This document shows positions 1 to 10,744 of a stretch of DNA of 64,000 bases, one piece after another (within the stretch, counting starts at the first letter, position 1; each line of letters starts with the position of its first letter). The stretch spans positions 2,790,001 to 2,854,000 of the forward strand of contig CADCXD010000002.1 of the NCBI GenBank assembly GCA_902806575.1, given 5' to 3'. The DNA is from Jackrogersella multiformis. Taxonomy: Eukaryota; Ascomycota; Sordariomycetes; Xylariales; Hypoxylaceae. The notes beneath the pieces were generated by a model. The model saw only the letters and a program-made list of their open reading frames with translations. It was not told where the DNA came from and ran no database searches. The position numbers and the translations under genes are program-made.

Positions 1-384
1 GCATAGTTATATCAACCAGCTCTACATAATAATAACGAACCATTCCGCGTCTAGCTACGATTCTCCGATTTCATTGCCAGCATACGATATAGCGTTTCCG
101 GAAGACGCGGGAAGGCATACCTCCCAACATTAATAGAGAAGGAGGCTACCGTCTACACATCCAACACGCAGCAAGACCTCCTTGACGGGCCGTTCTCTCA
201 TAGGTATATACTGACATTAAGATGTACCGTCCCATAATGGGAAAAAGGGGGTATCTGACCAACCTAGCTCCAGCTCCAGCCAAGCATCAACCAAACCCAC
301 AACGACCAACCACACACACACATACATATATACACACATAAATCCAATACACACAACCCTCCCCTCTCCAAGACCCCCATCCAA
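1..384. other. Non-coding flank at the window edge
   Basis: This stretch lies downstream of the GH5 gene that ends at 385. It contains a short CA/TA-rich run at about 310-360, which probably belongs to the 3' untranslated region of that gene. I see no coding frame that I would defend and no RNA gene. Confidence 0.5.
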
Positions 385-1754
385 TCACGGCCCCTGCGTA
401 ACCTGAAACAAAGGCTTCAGCAGCTCCGGCACCTTCGCGTTCCTCAAGCCCTTCCAGTCGGCATCGAGGAGGCCCCAAGTCTCCTCTGCGCCGACGGCGC
501 CCTGGCGCACGTAGTAGGAGCCCTGGAGGGCCCAGAGGGCCCACTCGCCGTCGTTGCCGGCGACGTAGTCGCGCAGGCACTGGAAGTAGGAGCTGTCGCC
601 GTCGGAGAGGCCGTCGTTGGGGCCGCCGGCCATGCCGAAGCCGAACTCGGAGAGGATGAGGGGCGCGGTGTAGGCGCGGCCCTGGGCCAGGACGAAGCCG
701 TCGAAGAGGCCGTAGGCGTCCTGCAGCGCGCCGCAGTCGCCCTTGGCCAGCGCGAACGTCACCGTGAACGAGTACGCGTGCCACTCCCACACGTGCTTGC
801 CCTGCCACGCCGCCCAGTCGATGTTGCGGCCCGCGCGGATGTGCGTCAGGTCCGTCGCGCTCTGCGTCCCGCCCACGATGATGAGGAGGTCCGGGTTGGC
901 CGCGTGCACGCGCGTCGCCCCCTGCTCCATGAAGTTGTACCAGTCCGCGCGCCCGTTGATGCCTTGCAGCAGCAGCTCCCGCACCTCGTTGCGCAGCGAC
1001 ATCCCGATTACCCCCGGCTGGGACACGGACCACGTGGCGATCGCCTGCAGCCCGTCCAGCCATTCTTGCGTCTTGAAGTACCGGCTGTTCAGGTCGGTGT
1101 ACCCGAAGCCTTGGTCCCACCATCCGTTGCCGTCGTCGAGGTTGCCTAGGAGTGGGTTAGTTGGCTAGTTAGTTCCGAGTTCTCCTTTCCCTGGGTAGGA
1201 TTTCGCCTCGAGGGAAGTGGGCTTAGAAGTTATGTAGTGAGATAGGTAAGGGCTGACTCACAGCACCAGCTAGCCTTGCTGACGTGGTTGTCGAGGATGG
1301 TCATCACGCCCCTCTTCCAGAGCGCCGCGATCACGGCCTCGAAGACCGAACGTGTGGTCGCGCCGCTGACGAACGGGTTATTCTCGGCGACCTGGGTGTA
1401 CATGCTATTCATATCAGTCACGGACACGCCGGCGGAACCGGCGGCGGCGGTGAACGAGTCCGAGACCAGGACGTCGGGGTTGAGAGCGTGGTCGATGGAG
1501 TACGTCAGACGCACGCAGTTGAAACCCTGCTGCTGGATGAAGTCGGCGATGTAGTCGACCGACTGCTTGTTCAGGCCCTCGGGGAGGTTCGCCTCTTGGT
1601 GGCCCGCCCAGTTGATACAACGCAGCTTGACGCGCTGGCCGTCCGCGTCCAGGATCCAGCGTGACGACGTCGAGAGCGGTAGCTTCTGAGCAGAAGTGAC
1701 GGCGGCTGGAAGTACGGCGGCGCCTAGGAACGCAAGGAGCGAGAACAGCTTCAT
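385..1754 (-). CDS. Secreted glycoside hydrolase family 5 enzyme
   Basis: This is a two-exon gene, exons 1262-1754 and 385-1145, with a 116-bp intron (GTGAGT donor, CCTAG acceptor). It encodes 417 residues. The first 30 residues form a signal peptide, so the product should be secreted. The GH5 hallmarks are visible: the acid/base Glu218 in RNEV after a beta-strand, and the nucleophile Glu331 in LSEFG. The segment DDGNGWWD directly after the splice junction is typical of cellulase-like GH5 proteins. In-frame start codons further upstream in the open frame are not ATG, so I use the ATG at 1754, directly before the signal peptide. The family cleaves beta-linked glucans or mannans in the cell wall. 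The substrate cannot be decided here. The N-terminal half resembles the plant/fungal GH5 group often labelled only as cellulase family. No carbohydrate-binding module is present. Confidence 0.88.
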
Positions 1755-4550
1755 CTTGACAGCGTAACTAGGGGACACCCGCGTAGAGAGAGGTTCGAGC
1801 TATGCCGTACCACGCTATTAGAGCTTTATAAAGCTAGGTAATTAGATGTCGGAGAATTTTCACATTGACGTCCTTTAAGTGAGCATCGATGCTGATCCTA
1901 GAATGACTGTAGTGAAGTAACGAGTAGCACAACTTAACACACGACTTTTGTTTGCTCCCACGATAGTTATTTGCATTAATCGTATTTCTAACGAGCATTG
2001 GCAACACAGCTCGTCCACCAATGATCGCAGACGAAAACGGGATCTCGTGCGCGGAGCACCCGTGGTAATATAAACGACCAGCTGGGGTAATCAGAAGGGA
2101 TCTACGAGAGGAACGTGATTCCGTTAGGTCTGTCGGGGACCAGTATCACATATAAGTCGACGAACGCCGCGGTGCGTGTCCTGCATCCGAAGAGCCTTCG
2201 ACGCCGGGACCTGACCTACCTGCATACTTACCTATTGACCTTCCTGATATAACATAACAGATGATAGTCAACATGCCCTAAACCGGGGATAGGCATGTCG
2301 CCACGAGATCTGGCGGGGCCGAGACCTCCATAGTATCTATTTTGGAGAAGATGCCTGGTCCAATGGGATTCAGTTCCCTCATTTAATTTGGAGATCAGGT
2401 ACCGGGCACCCATCTCAGACAGCTCAGACAGAGATTCGTCTTCGGCGCGAAATAGCACATAGATCCATCCATCCATAGGTACAAAATCCGTACCTAGCTA
2501 AGGTACCCAAGGTAGTGGAGAAGACCTACGGGGCCTGTTTGCACATACCGGATCCGGTGAAAGCGTAATTAGGGATCCATTCGGTCGAGTCAATCAAGAG
2601 CTCGAAGGGCAGAAACCAAGAAAACGAGATCCAGCCTAGAGCACGAGAGCGGCGGCAGCAAGCAGCTAGGTGCGCTGGTGACGAGCAAGACAAGGGGGCA
2701 TCATATAGAGATCGCATGACTTAGACATATGATTGGTCAGTTTACTTTTGACGTGAACATGAGGTTGCAGCGGTGGTGGAGATCGGGAGGAAGCCAAGAC
2801 AGGCAAGTCTTTGACGTTTTATTTTTTTGTTTTTGGAGATGGAGAAGTTCTAATATGTTAAGTTACCCGGGTACATAATAACCCCTTTAGCATCCTTAGA
2901 TACCTGATTACCTAAGTAGCCCGGCTAATAATGGATGTCACTGCTGCTTTTATAATTTGTTTTTACTTTTTAAATCACGTGCTAAGAATAGTTGTGCAGC
3001 GATATGAGAAATAAGGAAGGCGTTCGCCTGTGTAACATATCGGTGCAGTTTCCGTCATACCTAAACCTCTAATAAAGCGGCGTGTTTAAGTGGCTGAAAA
3101 GGGGAACGCCACATCCATACATCACCTAAGATTCCATAACCTTGAAGTATAATTAGGAGGTACCGTAACCACTTCGGCATATAAGTAAAGGCTGGTTACA
3201 ACTTACGATGAAGTGTTGCATCGACGGGCTACCTCCCCATCACCTACCTACACTACCTACATACATATCTACCTGTCTGTCTGCCACCACCCCATCCATC
3301 CACCGAGATGACTGACCGACCGGCATCCAAAATGCAAAATATCACATTAGATCACCTGCAGGCCGGCCTCACCGCGTCTGATAGGGCGGACCAGATGACC
3401 TCAACACCTACCTCGACCCCTGGCGAATATGTAAGCTGTAATAACCTAATTCCAACTCGTCGAATGCAAGCCAAGAGATCTCAATCTCCCTACCTCCAAT
3501 CCTATCCTATTGTCTTTTCCTTCTTTCTTTCCTTCGGTCTTTATTTTGTTTTGCCTCCATGTAGTCAAATAAAGTGAGATTACATCGTAGCAGTAGCAGC
3601 AACAGCGATATAAAAGCAGAATCAAACATCACCTATCCGTCTACCTACCGCCTTCGTTCCTAACCTTGGAACCTGGGCACTTTCCCACCCGCAGCCCATG
3701 AGAGCCAGCTGCAGGACCGCGGTAGGGGTCTCCGTCTTTTAGCTCCAGCTCTAATGTACCTTAAGTAGGTAGTCTTGCGCCTTAGCTCCAGGTACCGGTA
3801 CCCGCATCTCCAGCTACGCCGCTTGCCAGGATCGAGCGCCTCTAGGATATGTAGGTCGGTCGGTAGGAAGGAATCTGCATAGACTGGTAGCTAAGATAAG
3901 CAAGTTGCTAGTCCGGGCTGCGATGTTGCCATAAAGCCCCTCGTTCATTCTCTACAAACATCTCATTAGTTCGCTAACGCGCACGCACTTTCGGGCCGTT
4001 CTAAAGATCACCAGTCTAATCTAGCCTCTGCAAATACCGAATCCTTAACTCCGGTAGACACTCACTGAACCGCCGAGGCTAGTTGAGTGCGGCGCACCTT
4101 ACATACCTACTTAGGTAGGCAGCTAGGTAGGCACTATAGGCAAGATACTCAAGTTAGCAAACACAGATAGCCGTCACGAGCCAAATAAAAAATTCTTTTT
4201 CTCAAAACTTTTCTTTGCTATATTAGGCAATATAGTTATAGCTTACAAGACAGGGCGTTGGATTACGGGTACCTGATACTACTAGTATTAGGCTGTACAA
4301 CCCTCTCGTTATTATACCGTAAAACACGTGTATGTCTGAATGCTTTTGTATCATAACCGGTCGTTAGGGGGTAGCATCCTTGCTCTTGTGAGAGCTTCGC
4401 AACTCTTACACTCTTAGTTCGTAGCACTAAGACAGTCTTGCGCCTATCGCCTGCGTGCCTGACCTTTCTACCTTCCGATGCGGTCCTACCATATAGCTCC
4501 TAGGGGTATCACGAAAAAAACAACGTCTTGCTCGGGTGAGACCGTGCTGG
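1755..4550. other. Long intergenic region, about 2.8 kb
   Basis: This region separates the GH5 gene from the PH-domain gene. It contains several TACCTAGG/AGGTACC-like short motifs (around 4090-4130) and many short open frames with no recognisable protein. One candidate first exon at 3308-3429 ends at a GTAAGC donor, but I find no following exon. I see no RNA gene. Confidence 0.5.
1825..1832 (-). promoter_or_regulatory. Possible TATA element of the GH5 gene
   Basis: TTTATAAA lies in a short palindrome about 70 bp upstream of the GH5 start codon. The position fits a TATA box with a short leader. No other evidence supports it. Confidence 0.35.
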
Positions 4551-5915
4551 TCATTGACCTGTCACGTTCCCCGAAGCAGCTGCGCGAGCCTCCAACTCTC
4601 TGCGCTTGGAGAGGAGACTCTTGAATGCTCCTAAGCAGTGCACCAGCGCTTCCTCGTCGTGGGCGCAGCAGCGATATGTCTTCTCGTCCGTGATGACCTG
4701 GAAGCAGTGCAGCTTCGTTTTGCTGATCGGATCGATATCCACCACGTTGACAATAGCCGACAACGACAAAATGAAGGAAGCCTTGTACTCGGACTCGTTC
4801 TTGTACAGGATTAAGTTTCGCGGTCGGAGAACTGCCCAGCGACTCTTCCATTGCTTAACGCCGCGTTTGCGATAAAGGAGCCAGAGCCAGCCCTGCCAGA
4901 CGATGCGATCCGGATCGTTCTCGATATTCAAGCCGCTTAGTTGGCTTGCGTTCTTATTTCCTAGCACCGGGCGGTCGTTCGAACCGGTCTCTACTTGAGT
5001 CCCCGATGCGGCGGGCGATCGAGCTGCGAGGCTCTCGATAGAGGCACCCTGAGCTCGTTGTCCCTCGTTGTCCGAGAAATCTGAATGCGAAGCCAGTTCA
5101 TTTCCAGACATTCCGGACATTCCAGAATAGTCGTGATAGGAAAGTCTCTTCCCGGTCGACGGTATAGATCTCGTTGCTGTCGGATCCATCGGCTCGGGAG
5201 AGCTTGACAGTGGCCTCTCCCTATCCCGCAGTTGATTACGCACGGCTGACAATCCATTCTGCAACATGGATACGGGAGCAAAGGTCTGACGGCGCACAAC
5301 AGGGCTCGCCAAGAACATTTCCTCCTCTTCTTCCTCGATTCTCGCATCGTTTCTGATCAGATCCACCCATTCTTGCGCGTCCTTCAGGCTCGATGCCTCG
5401 AAGTGGTAATTCCTTGCCGGCGAGAACAATCCGAAGAGGTTATGACGCTTGTTCTTCGGGTCCTTGAGAATAGTGACGGCAGAAAGCTCCGAGGTATATA
5501 TCATGTGTCGTAGCTTGCTCTCCTTGTCCGACTTGTAGACCGACAGGGCGCTGGGTCTAAGAACGAGATAAACAGACTTCCAAGCCTGTGTATAATCAAA
5601 GATTAGCGCACTGGGGGCGACGATCATTTTGGGAGGGTAATATTAGGAAAATAGAACATTATAGGAACTTACCTTGGTCTTCTGGGTTCGCTTCTGGACG
5701 TATCCGGACTTCAGAACGCGATCGAACTCGAAACTTCCATTCTGATTGACTGGACTGGATGTTGGTATGCCGATTTGGTTTCGAAAACGATTCAGCTGGT
5801 TATTCGCGGACGCCGCCATCGCGGAGGCAGAAGGAATGCTGATCGTCGCGCCGCGACCTGGCATATCCGCGGCTGTTGCTGGGTCGTGAATGCAGTGTGT
5901 TGCGGTCTCGGCCAT
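4551..5915 (-). CDS. Tandem PH-domain protein, Opy1-like
   Basis: Two exons, 5673-5915 and 4551-5585, are joined in phase 0 across an 87-bp intron (GTAAGT donor, ACACAG acceptor). They give 425 residues. Two pleckstrin-homology domains are visible. The first spans about residues 68-175, starts at SGYVQKRTQKTK, runs through the splice site, and ends in the amphipathic helix AQEWVDLI. The second spans about 305-410, with GWLWLLYRKRGVKQWKSRW near its start. A Ser/Pro-rich linker of about 130 residues separates them. The ATG at 5915 gives the only full N-terminus. PH domains bind phosphoinositides or proteins at membranes. A protein of this size with two PH domains and no other domain matches the yeast Opy1 type, which antagonises PIP5-kinase signalling at the plasma membrane. 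The orthology is inferred from architecture only. Confidence 0.82.
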
Positions 5916-7604
5916 TGCGAAGACCTGAGGTTGTCTGTATTCGGTAGGTATGTCGGTGTTTGGTTGTCAAGTATTAGATTAGAGAGGTTGTCCTCGGGGC
6001 GAATTATGACTAAATCTGTCGTATTGTTGACTGTAAGAAATCGTATCTGGATCGTAATGTCAGGGGCAAAGTGGATTAGAGTTCGAATAGCTCAAGACGA
6101 AGCAAAATTCGATCACGATTCATTGCTGAGCAACAGAACCGCCACAAAAGATATGGTATTATTAGCCTGGCAGGTCGGAGAAAGGTCGAACAAAAAGAAA
6201 CACGTCGTAATGTTGATGATTAATATAATATCGAGCTAAGTCTTGCTCGCAGTCGAAGGTTAGAAGTAGAAGGTTATGCGAAAGGGAAGAAGCCAAAAGA
6301 AGCGGTCGTAGTCAATAACCAATAAGGCTAGGTAGCTGTTGGAATGCCCCTCTCAATTGATCAACAAGATTCAGGGTTGTTGCTTAATACTCAGGAATGG
6401 GTTACAGCGATGGATAGCTTCGAGACTAGCAAATCAATGTGCTGGTTGTGGGTGTGTATTGGTAAGAGTCGTGGAGACTGTTATTAACCGAATGTAGACG
6501 CGTGCATGTATTGGTGGTATTGTACAAAGAAAAAGAACGGAACCTTTGCAAGGTGGTCAGCCAAAAAGAATAAATAGAAGAGAGAAAGTTCACGCGTAGA
6601 ATTCTGTAGTCGGGAGTGTGTGCAAGGTAATAAGAATTAAACAAAGTTAAAGTTTCCTAGGTAGGTACCAACTAAAACACCTACCCATGCAGCCCATGTT
6701 GTTCGCACAAGCCAAGCGCCTTCTTTCCACGAGCACCTACCCAAGTAGCACTCCGGAGCTCCTACCAAGTCAACAAGCTCGAAATAAACTCTAACGTGAC
6801 GCAAGGACCAGGTGTTTCAGGAACTGCCGGCCGTTAGCCTCTAGCCTCTAGTGTAATTACATATAAAACCACGCGATAAGGCTCGTAACTGCCTATCATT
6901 GTAGCTTTATTCTCCAATCATGCGCGACTGTTCCTACTTCCTACTACATAGTAGGTATGCACAATTACGTAGAACCTTACACGATACCTCCGTATCTTCC
7001 GAGTCCTGGGTTCCGAAGATGTCTAGGATTTTTATAATAGGATCGGTACCAATCCGTCATTCCGTGACTTCCATATCAAAACTTCGAAACTTTTGAATCT
7101 ATTCCAACGGAACATGCAAGAAGCTTTAATACAAGTTTATTAATTGATCATATACGACTAGTCACCTAGTAGGTAGGAAAGGTAAGTCCGATTCTCTTTG
7201 ACTACTTAGGGACCTCCGCCTAAGAATATTACAACCCAGAAAACAACATCCAAGCCTTGAACTGCAGTAAGCATTGCCATCTAGCATTCTATCCTAACTC
7301 TACTGGGGTATCATTACTAGCCAATCCACCCACCCACCAGACTCACTCACCCACACTTCGGTATGAATTACTCACATTATCCTTCCACCTTCTTACTTCC
7401 CTAAGTGCTTCTTAGGAAGGGGGAGCACATCGTGGTACCAATAGCCCCGAACGCTAATAGGAGTCGAGCCTAAACTCGGCGATGCTCCCAACCTCACCAC
7501 TCGCCCTTCCTCCCATCCATCTTCACCTAGCTACCTCGAACTCTAACACCTACCACTGCTACCCCTATATGCAAAGTAGTAGTGCACAACTGTGCAAACC
7601 CTCC
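5916..7604. other. Intergenic region
   Basis: This is the promoter side of the PH-domain gene and the 3' flank of the EH-domain gene. It has scattered AGGTAGGT-type motifs (near 6660 and 7170). The short open frames show no protein-like composition. Nothing else is recognised. Confidence 0.5.
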
Positions 7605-9629
7605 TCATTTCTTCGCACCCCTCACTCCCGCAACCCTAACGCCTCTCGCGCTCCCCCAGACGCTCTCCGAGACCTTGCGCGGGATCTTTCGCCCGCGGAG
7701 CCTCTGGTCGACGAGCCACATGCCGACGACGAACTCCGTGCGGTCCAGGAACCCACGCCCGCGCTTGTCCACCAGGTCCCACACCTCTGCCAGCTCGTCG
7801 AACGGCAGCCGGCTGCGCGCCCAGATGTCGCGCACCACCGCGTTGGCCACGACCTGGTCTTTGTCGTTCTCGTGCCCCTGTGCTTGTGCTTGTAGTTGCC
7901 CGTTGGTAGAAGAGGATCTGGAGCCGTCTGGGGTTACTAGTAGTAAGCCTCGGTTGCTCGCCCACAAGCCCTCATACCGCTTCCGCTCTCTTGCCGTGAT
8001 CTCCTCTCGCCAACGCTTGCGCGCGCCCTCGTGGTGCGAGTGCTTGTTGCCGCCCCCTAGCTTACCCAGGGGTTTCCTACGTGAGCGTGCCCGGTAGTTC
8101 TCTTCGTCGTCGGACTTCGACGGGGGTTGCCGTAGCGTCTGACGCATGTATGGCGTCTGTCTACGCGACGGCGGTTTTGGCGGAGGGGTCTTCGAGGGCG
8201 TGATGCGGGAGGATGCTAGGGAGCCCGCCATAATAGCGTCGGTGAGCGACCCCAATGGTAAGGTTGAAGTGGATCGTGCGTGTCGTGGTGGAAGGACCGG
8301 TGGGCGCCGGCCAGAGGGGGTGGATATGGTTTGAGCAGATGGAGGCCGGGTCATCCGTACCGTATCAATGCTCGATAGCCGCGGCCTGCCTCGCTGTGGT
8401 GAGCTAGGGTGGGGTGAAGGAACCGAGGATGCAGATACGAAGGTATCATTGGATGAGGTTGAAGACCGAAGCGGACCGTCTTCTGATAGGGTTGGTTTTG
8501 TAGCGTTATGTGCGGAAGCAGAAGTTCGCGGCTTTGGCCTGGTAGGTGTCGATGCTTGTCCTTTAGGTAACGAGTCTTGCACCATAGTATTTAATAGAAT
8601 CTTTTGAGGAGTAGTTCGCCTTGGTTGAGGCGAGAGAATCACTGTGTCAGCACGGTTGATGGGTTTCGGTGGTGGCGTAGAAGCGCGTAGCTTTCCTCCG
8701 ATTTCTGGAGAACTAGGCTGCACAACCGCCTGGACTTTGTTCTTCATTCTTGCCGGTGGAGGAGCAGGAGGATGAGCCTTTGCTTCGGCGACCGTATTCT
8801 GAGGTTGACGAGACTTCTTTTGAGTCGTATCAGCCGCCGAGGCTGAAGGAGACCCTGCTCTACCCCACGCTGCGGAGCTGGCAAGTCTCGACGGGGATAG
8901 TTCGTTCTTGACGATAGGGCTCGTGACCCTCGGAGGGCTCATAGCATGAGGCAAATGCTTCGCCCCAAGCGACTTCCTATCATCCGAAGCTACAATGGCT
9001 TTCTTTACAGGATCTGTATCATCCTTTTTCTCGAACATCGATATCAAAGTGTTCGTGGACGGGATCGAGGTCGTGTCTGTACCCAAGTCGAGACTCGTTA
9101 CTGAACTAGCAGCGCTATTACTTGCACTGATGCCACGCTTATGTTGTCTTTTGATTGCTTGCTGGGTGGGATACGATTGATTTGTTTGATGACGAACCGG
9201 GCTCGCAGATCTGCTGGCGGCGAGGGTTGCAGCAATGAATGACGGAGAACGAGGATCTGCCATTGTTTGTTTACTCGTGTATCCCAGATGGGAGGAAGCA
9301 CCATGACTGCGTTGTGACGGTATCTGTAGATTTTGCATCAGGCCCTGCTCGAAATCGAAGCCACCATTTCCACCCTGCGCACTGTTCCCCGTTGTATGTC
9401 GGCTGGCGTTTCGCGAATGATCTCGCGAGGCCGAAGCAGCCGAGGCAGCTGCAATAAGAGCCCCATTATCGATACTCCGAGAAGAAAGCGTCGAGGTTGG
9501 TAAGGGTCTCGGCGTGGATTTCTGGAAGGCAAGAGATGCACCTTTTAAGGCGGCATTGTTGGACGAGTCATCGTGAGCTCCGGGTGTACTCGGCGGCAAT
9601 CGGCTCCGGTTCGTCCCTGATCCATTCAT
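7605..9629 (-). CDS. irs4: Irs4/Tax4-type EH-domain protein
   Basis: This is an intronless gene of 674 residues starting at the ATG at 9629. About 530 residues are low-complexity Ser/Pro/Thr-rich sequence with several PPKP and PPPARMK proline tracts. The last 140 residues are ordered: a basic helix GARKRWREEITARERKRYEGLWASN, shown here only as a landmark, leads into an EH domain with IWARSRLPFDELAEVWDLVD and DRTEFVVGMWLVDQRL. This is the C-terminal arrangement of the Irs4/Tax4 family. In yeast these proteins regulate the lipid phosphatase Inp51, PI(4,5)P2 levels, the cell-integrity pathway and autophagy. EH domains bind NPF peptides. In this position the domain usually sits at the extreme C-terminus, as here. 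Long disordered N-termini are normal for the family. Confidence 0.85.
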   Translation of the reverse strand: MNGSGTNRSRLPPSTPGAHDDSSNNAALKGASLAFQKSTPRPLPTSTLSSRSIDNGALIAAASAASASRDHSRNASRHTTGNSAQGGNGGFDFEQGLMQNLQIPSQRSHGASSHLGYTSKQTMADPRSPSFIAATLAASRSASPVRHQTNQSYPTQQAIKRQHKRGISASNSAASSVTSLDLGTDTTSIPSTNTLISMFEKKDDTDPVKKAIVASDDRKSLGAKHLPHAMSPPRVTSPIVKNELSPSRLASSAAWGRAGSPSASAADTTQKKSRQPQNTVAEAKAHPPAPPPARMKNKVQAVVQPSSPEIGGKLRASTPPPKPINRADTVILSPQPRRTTPQKILLNTMVQDSLPKGQASTPTRPKPRTSASAHNATKPTLSEDGPLRSSTSSNDTFVSASSVPSPHPSSPQRGRPRLSSIDTVRMTRPPSAQTISTPSGRRPPVLPPRHARSTSTLPLGSLTDAIMAGSLASSRITPSKTPPPKPPSRRQTPYMRQTLRQPPSKSDDEENYRARSRRKPLGKLGGGNKHSHHEGARKRWREEITARERKRYEGLWASNRGLLLVTPDGSRSSSTNGQLQAQAQGHENDKDQVVANAVVRDIWARSRLPFDELAEVWDLVDKRGRGFLDRTEFVVGMWLVDQRLRGRKIPRKVSESVWGSARGVRVAGVRGAKK

Positions 9630-10744
9630 GAGGCCCGTTGATGGTAAAATACCGCCTTATTTGGAGGTTTAATACAATGTCGTTTCGTTCATTATTAGGA
9701 TATATCGCTATTGATAAGGTATGTTCACATTATGATGAATAATGAGAGAGTGTTGAGGGAACATACAACATTGTAATTGTTTAGAAAGTTGGAAAGTTGT
9801 TTTGATGTTTCGAGGTAAGACAATCGAGGCAAGACAATCGACAACGAAAGGAAGTAAGCACCTAAGTTAAGAGGGAGGTAAGTAGGGCTGAAACATCCAA
9901 TCCGGCAAGGTTTCGAATCCAGAGATGGGAACGCTCTGCTAGATACAACCCCTGACAGCGAATTAATAGCCCCGCTTCAGGGGTTAGATGCACCTAAGAA
10001 ACCTTGTTATGTCATAGTACGTATCTCCTATTCGCGCACTCCTAATAGGGGTACTAGGTACTAGGTACCGGAGGTAGGTAACAATTCACTTTCATCAGCA
10101 CTACGATGAACTCCACGGATTTTTAGGCGAATTACCGACTTCAAGCCGGCCATTTATTCAGTGATGATAGGATCTTTACATTCGCAATCATGCTTGCGTA
10201 GCTTAGGAACCAGAATATGAATCTCAAACGAGCACACATGCACTTCTCCGTCTTGAACGCCTTAAATGTACCGACGCCTTGTTCCAAATCCGATGTTCCG
10301 TCGCCTCCTGCTTTGCTGACCCTTTCGCCCTCGCCCCCTTTCCGATTATGTTCCAAACAGAGAGTATGTAATTCCACGGAGAGTTAATAAGAAGCAACCG
10401 TGAGCATCAAAAGCTGCTTAGGTGCTATGTGTCACCCGTCAGCTTCGACTAGACATCCAGCTCGCCTAAAAAACAAGATTCCACCTCAAGAGCCATCTCG
10501 CGGCGGTTGAAATCCTAATGCAATTAAAAGACAAATACAAGAAACAGAATGGTAAGAAGTAATGTGTGAACATGGAAATGTGTCGAGGCACGACCAAGAA
10601 CGTCATGGTGAAGCATTTCCAGAAGAGCGCCGTCGCCGACAGATCGTGAGAGGCGTCCAATGAATCGTAGCAGAGAGAGAGAGAGAGAGAGTTACGTAAC
10701 TTCTCGAAGCTCGTTATCATTAAGCAGTAAGAACAATTAAATGC
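9630..10744. other. Intergenic region between irs4 and ase1
   Basis: This stretch is the upstream region of irs4 and the 3' flank of ase1. It contains a (GA)n microsatellite at 10672-10691 and an AGGTACTAGGTACCGG-like motif near 10050. I recognise no coding frame. Confidence 0.5.
10672..10691. repeat. (AG)n microsatellite
   Basis: Ten dinucleotide AG units lie in the 3' flank of ase1, close to its stop codon and possibly within its 3' untranslated region. Confidence 0.9.

Noticed and set aside
287..1123. A 278-codon minus-strand frame over the GH5 gene
   Set aside because: It is a shadow of the GH5 coding sequence, with Arg/Gly/Pro-rich translation typical of an out-of-frame GC-rich exon.
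2228..2717. Two short minus-strand frames in the region upstream of GH5
   Set aside because: They have no recognisable protein and no splice link between them.
3308..3577. ATG-initiated frame with a possible GTAAGC donor at 3430
   Set aside because: No downstream exon with an acceptor and coding character could be found, and the frame after the donor is low in protein-like content.
9905..9925. GTTTCGAATCC, resembling a tRNA T-arm
   Set aside because: No matching acceptor or anticodon arm can be paired around it.
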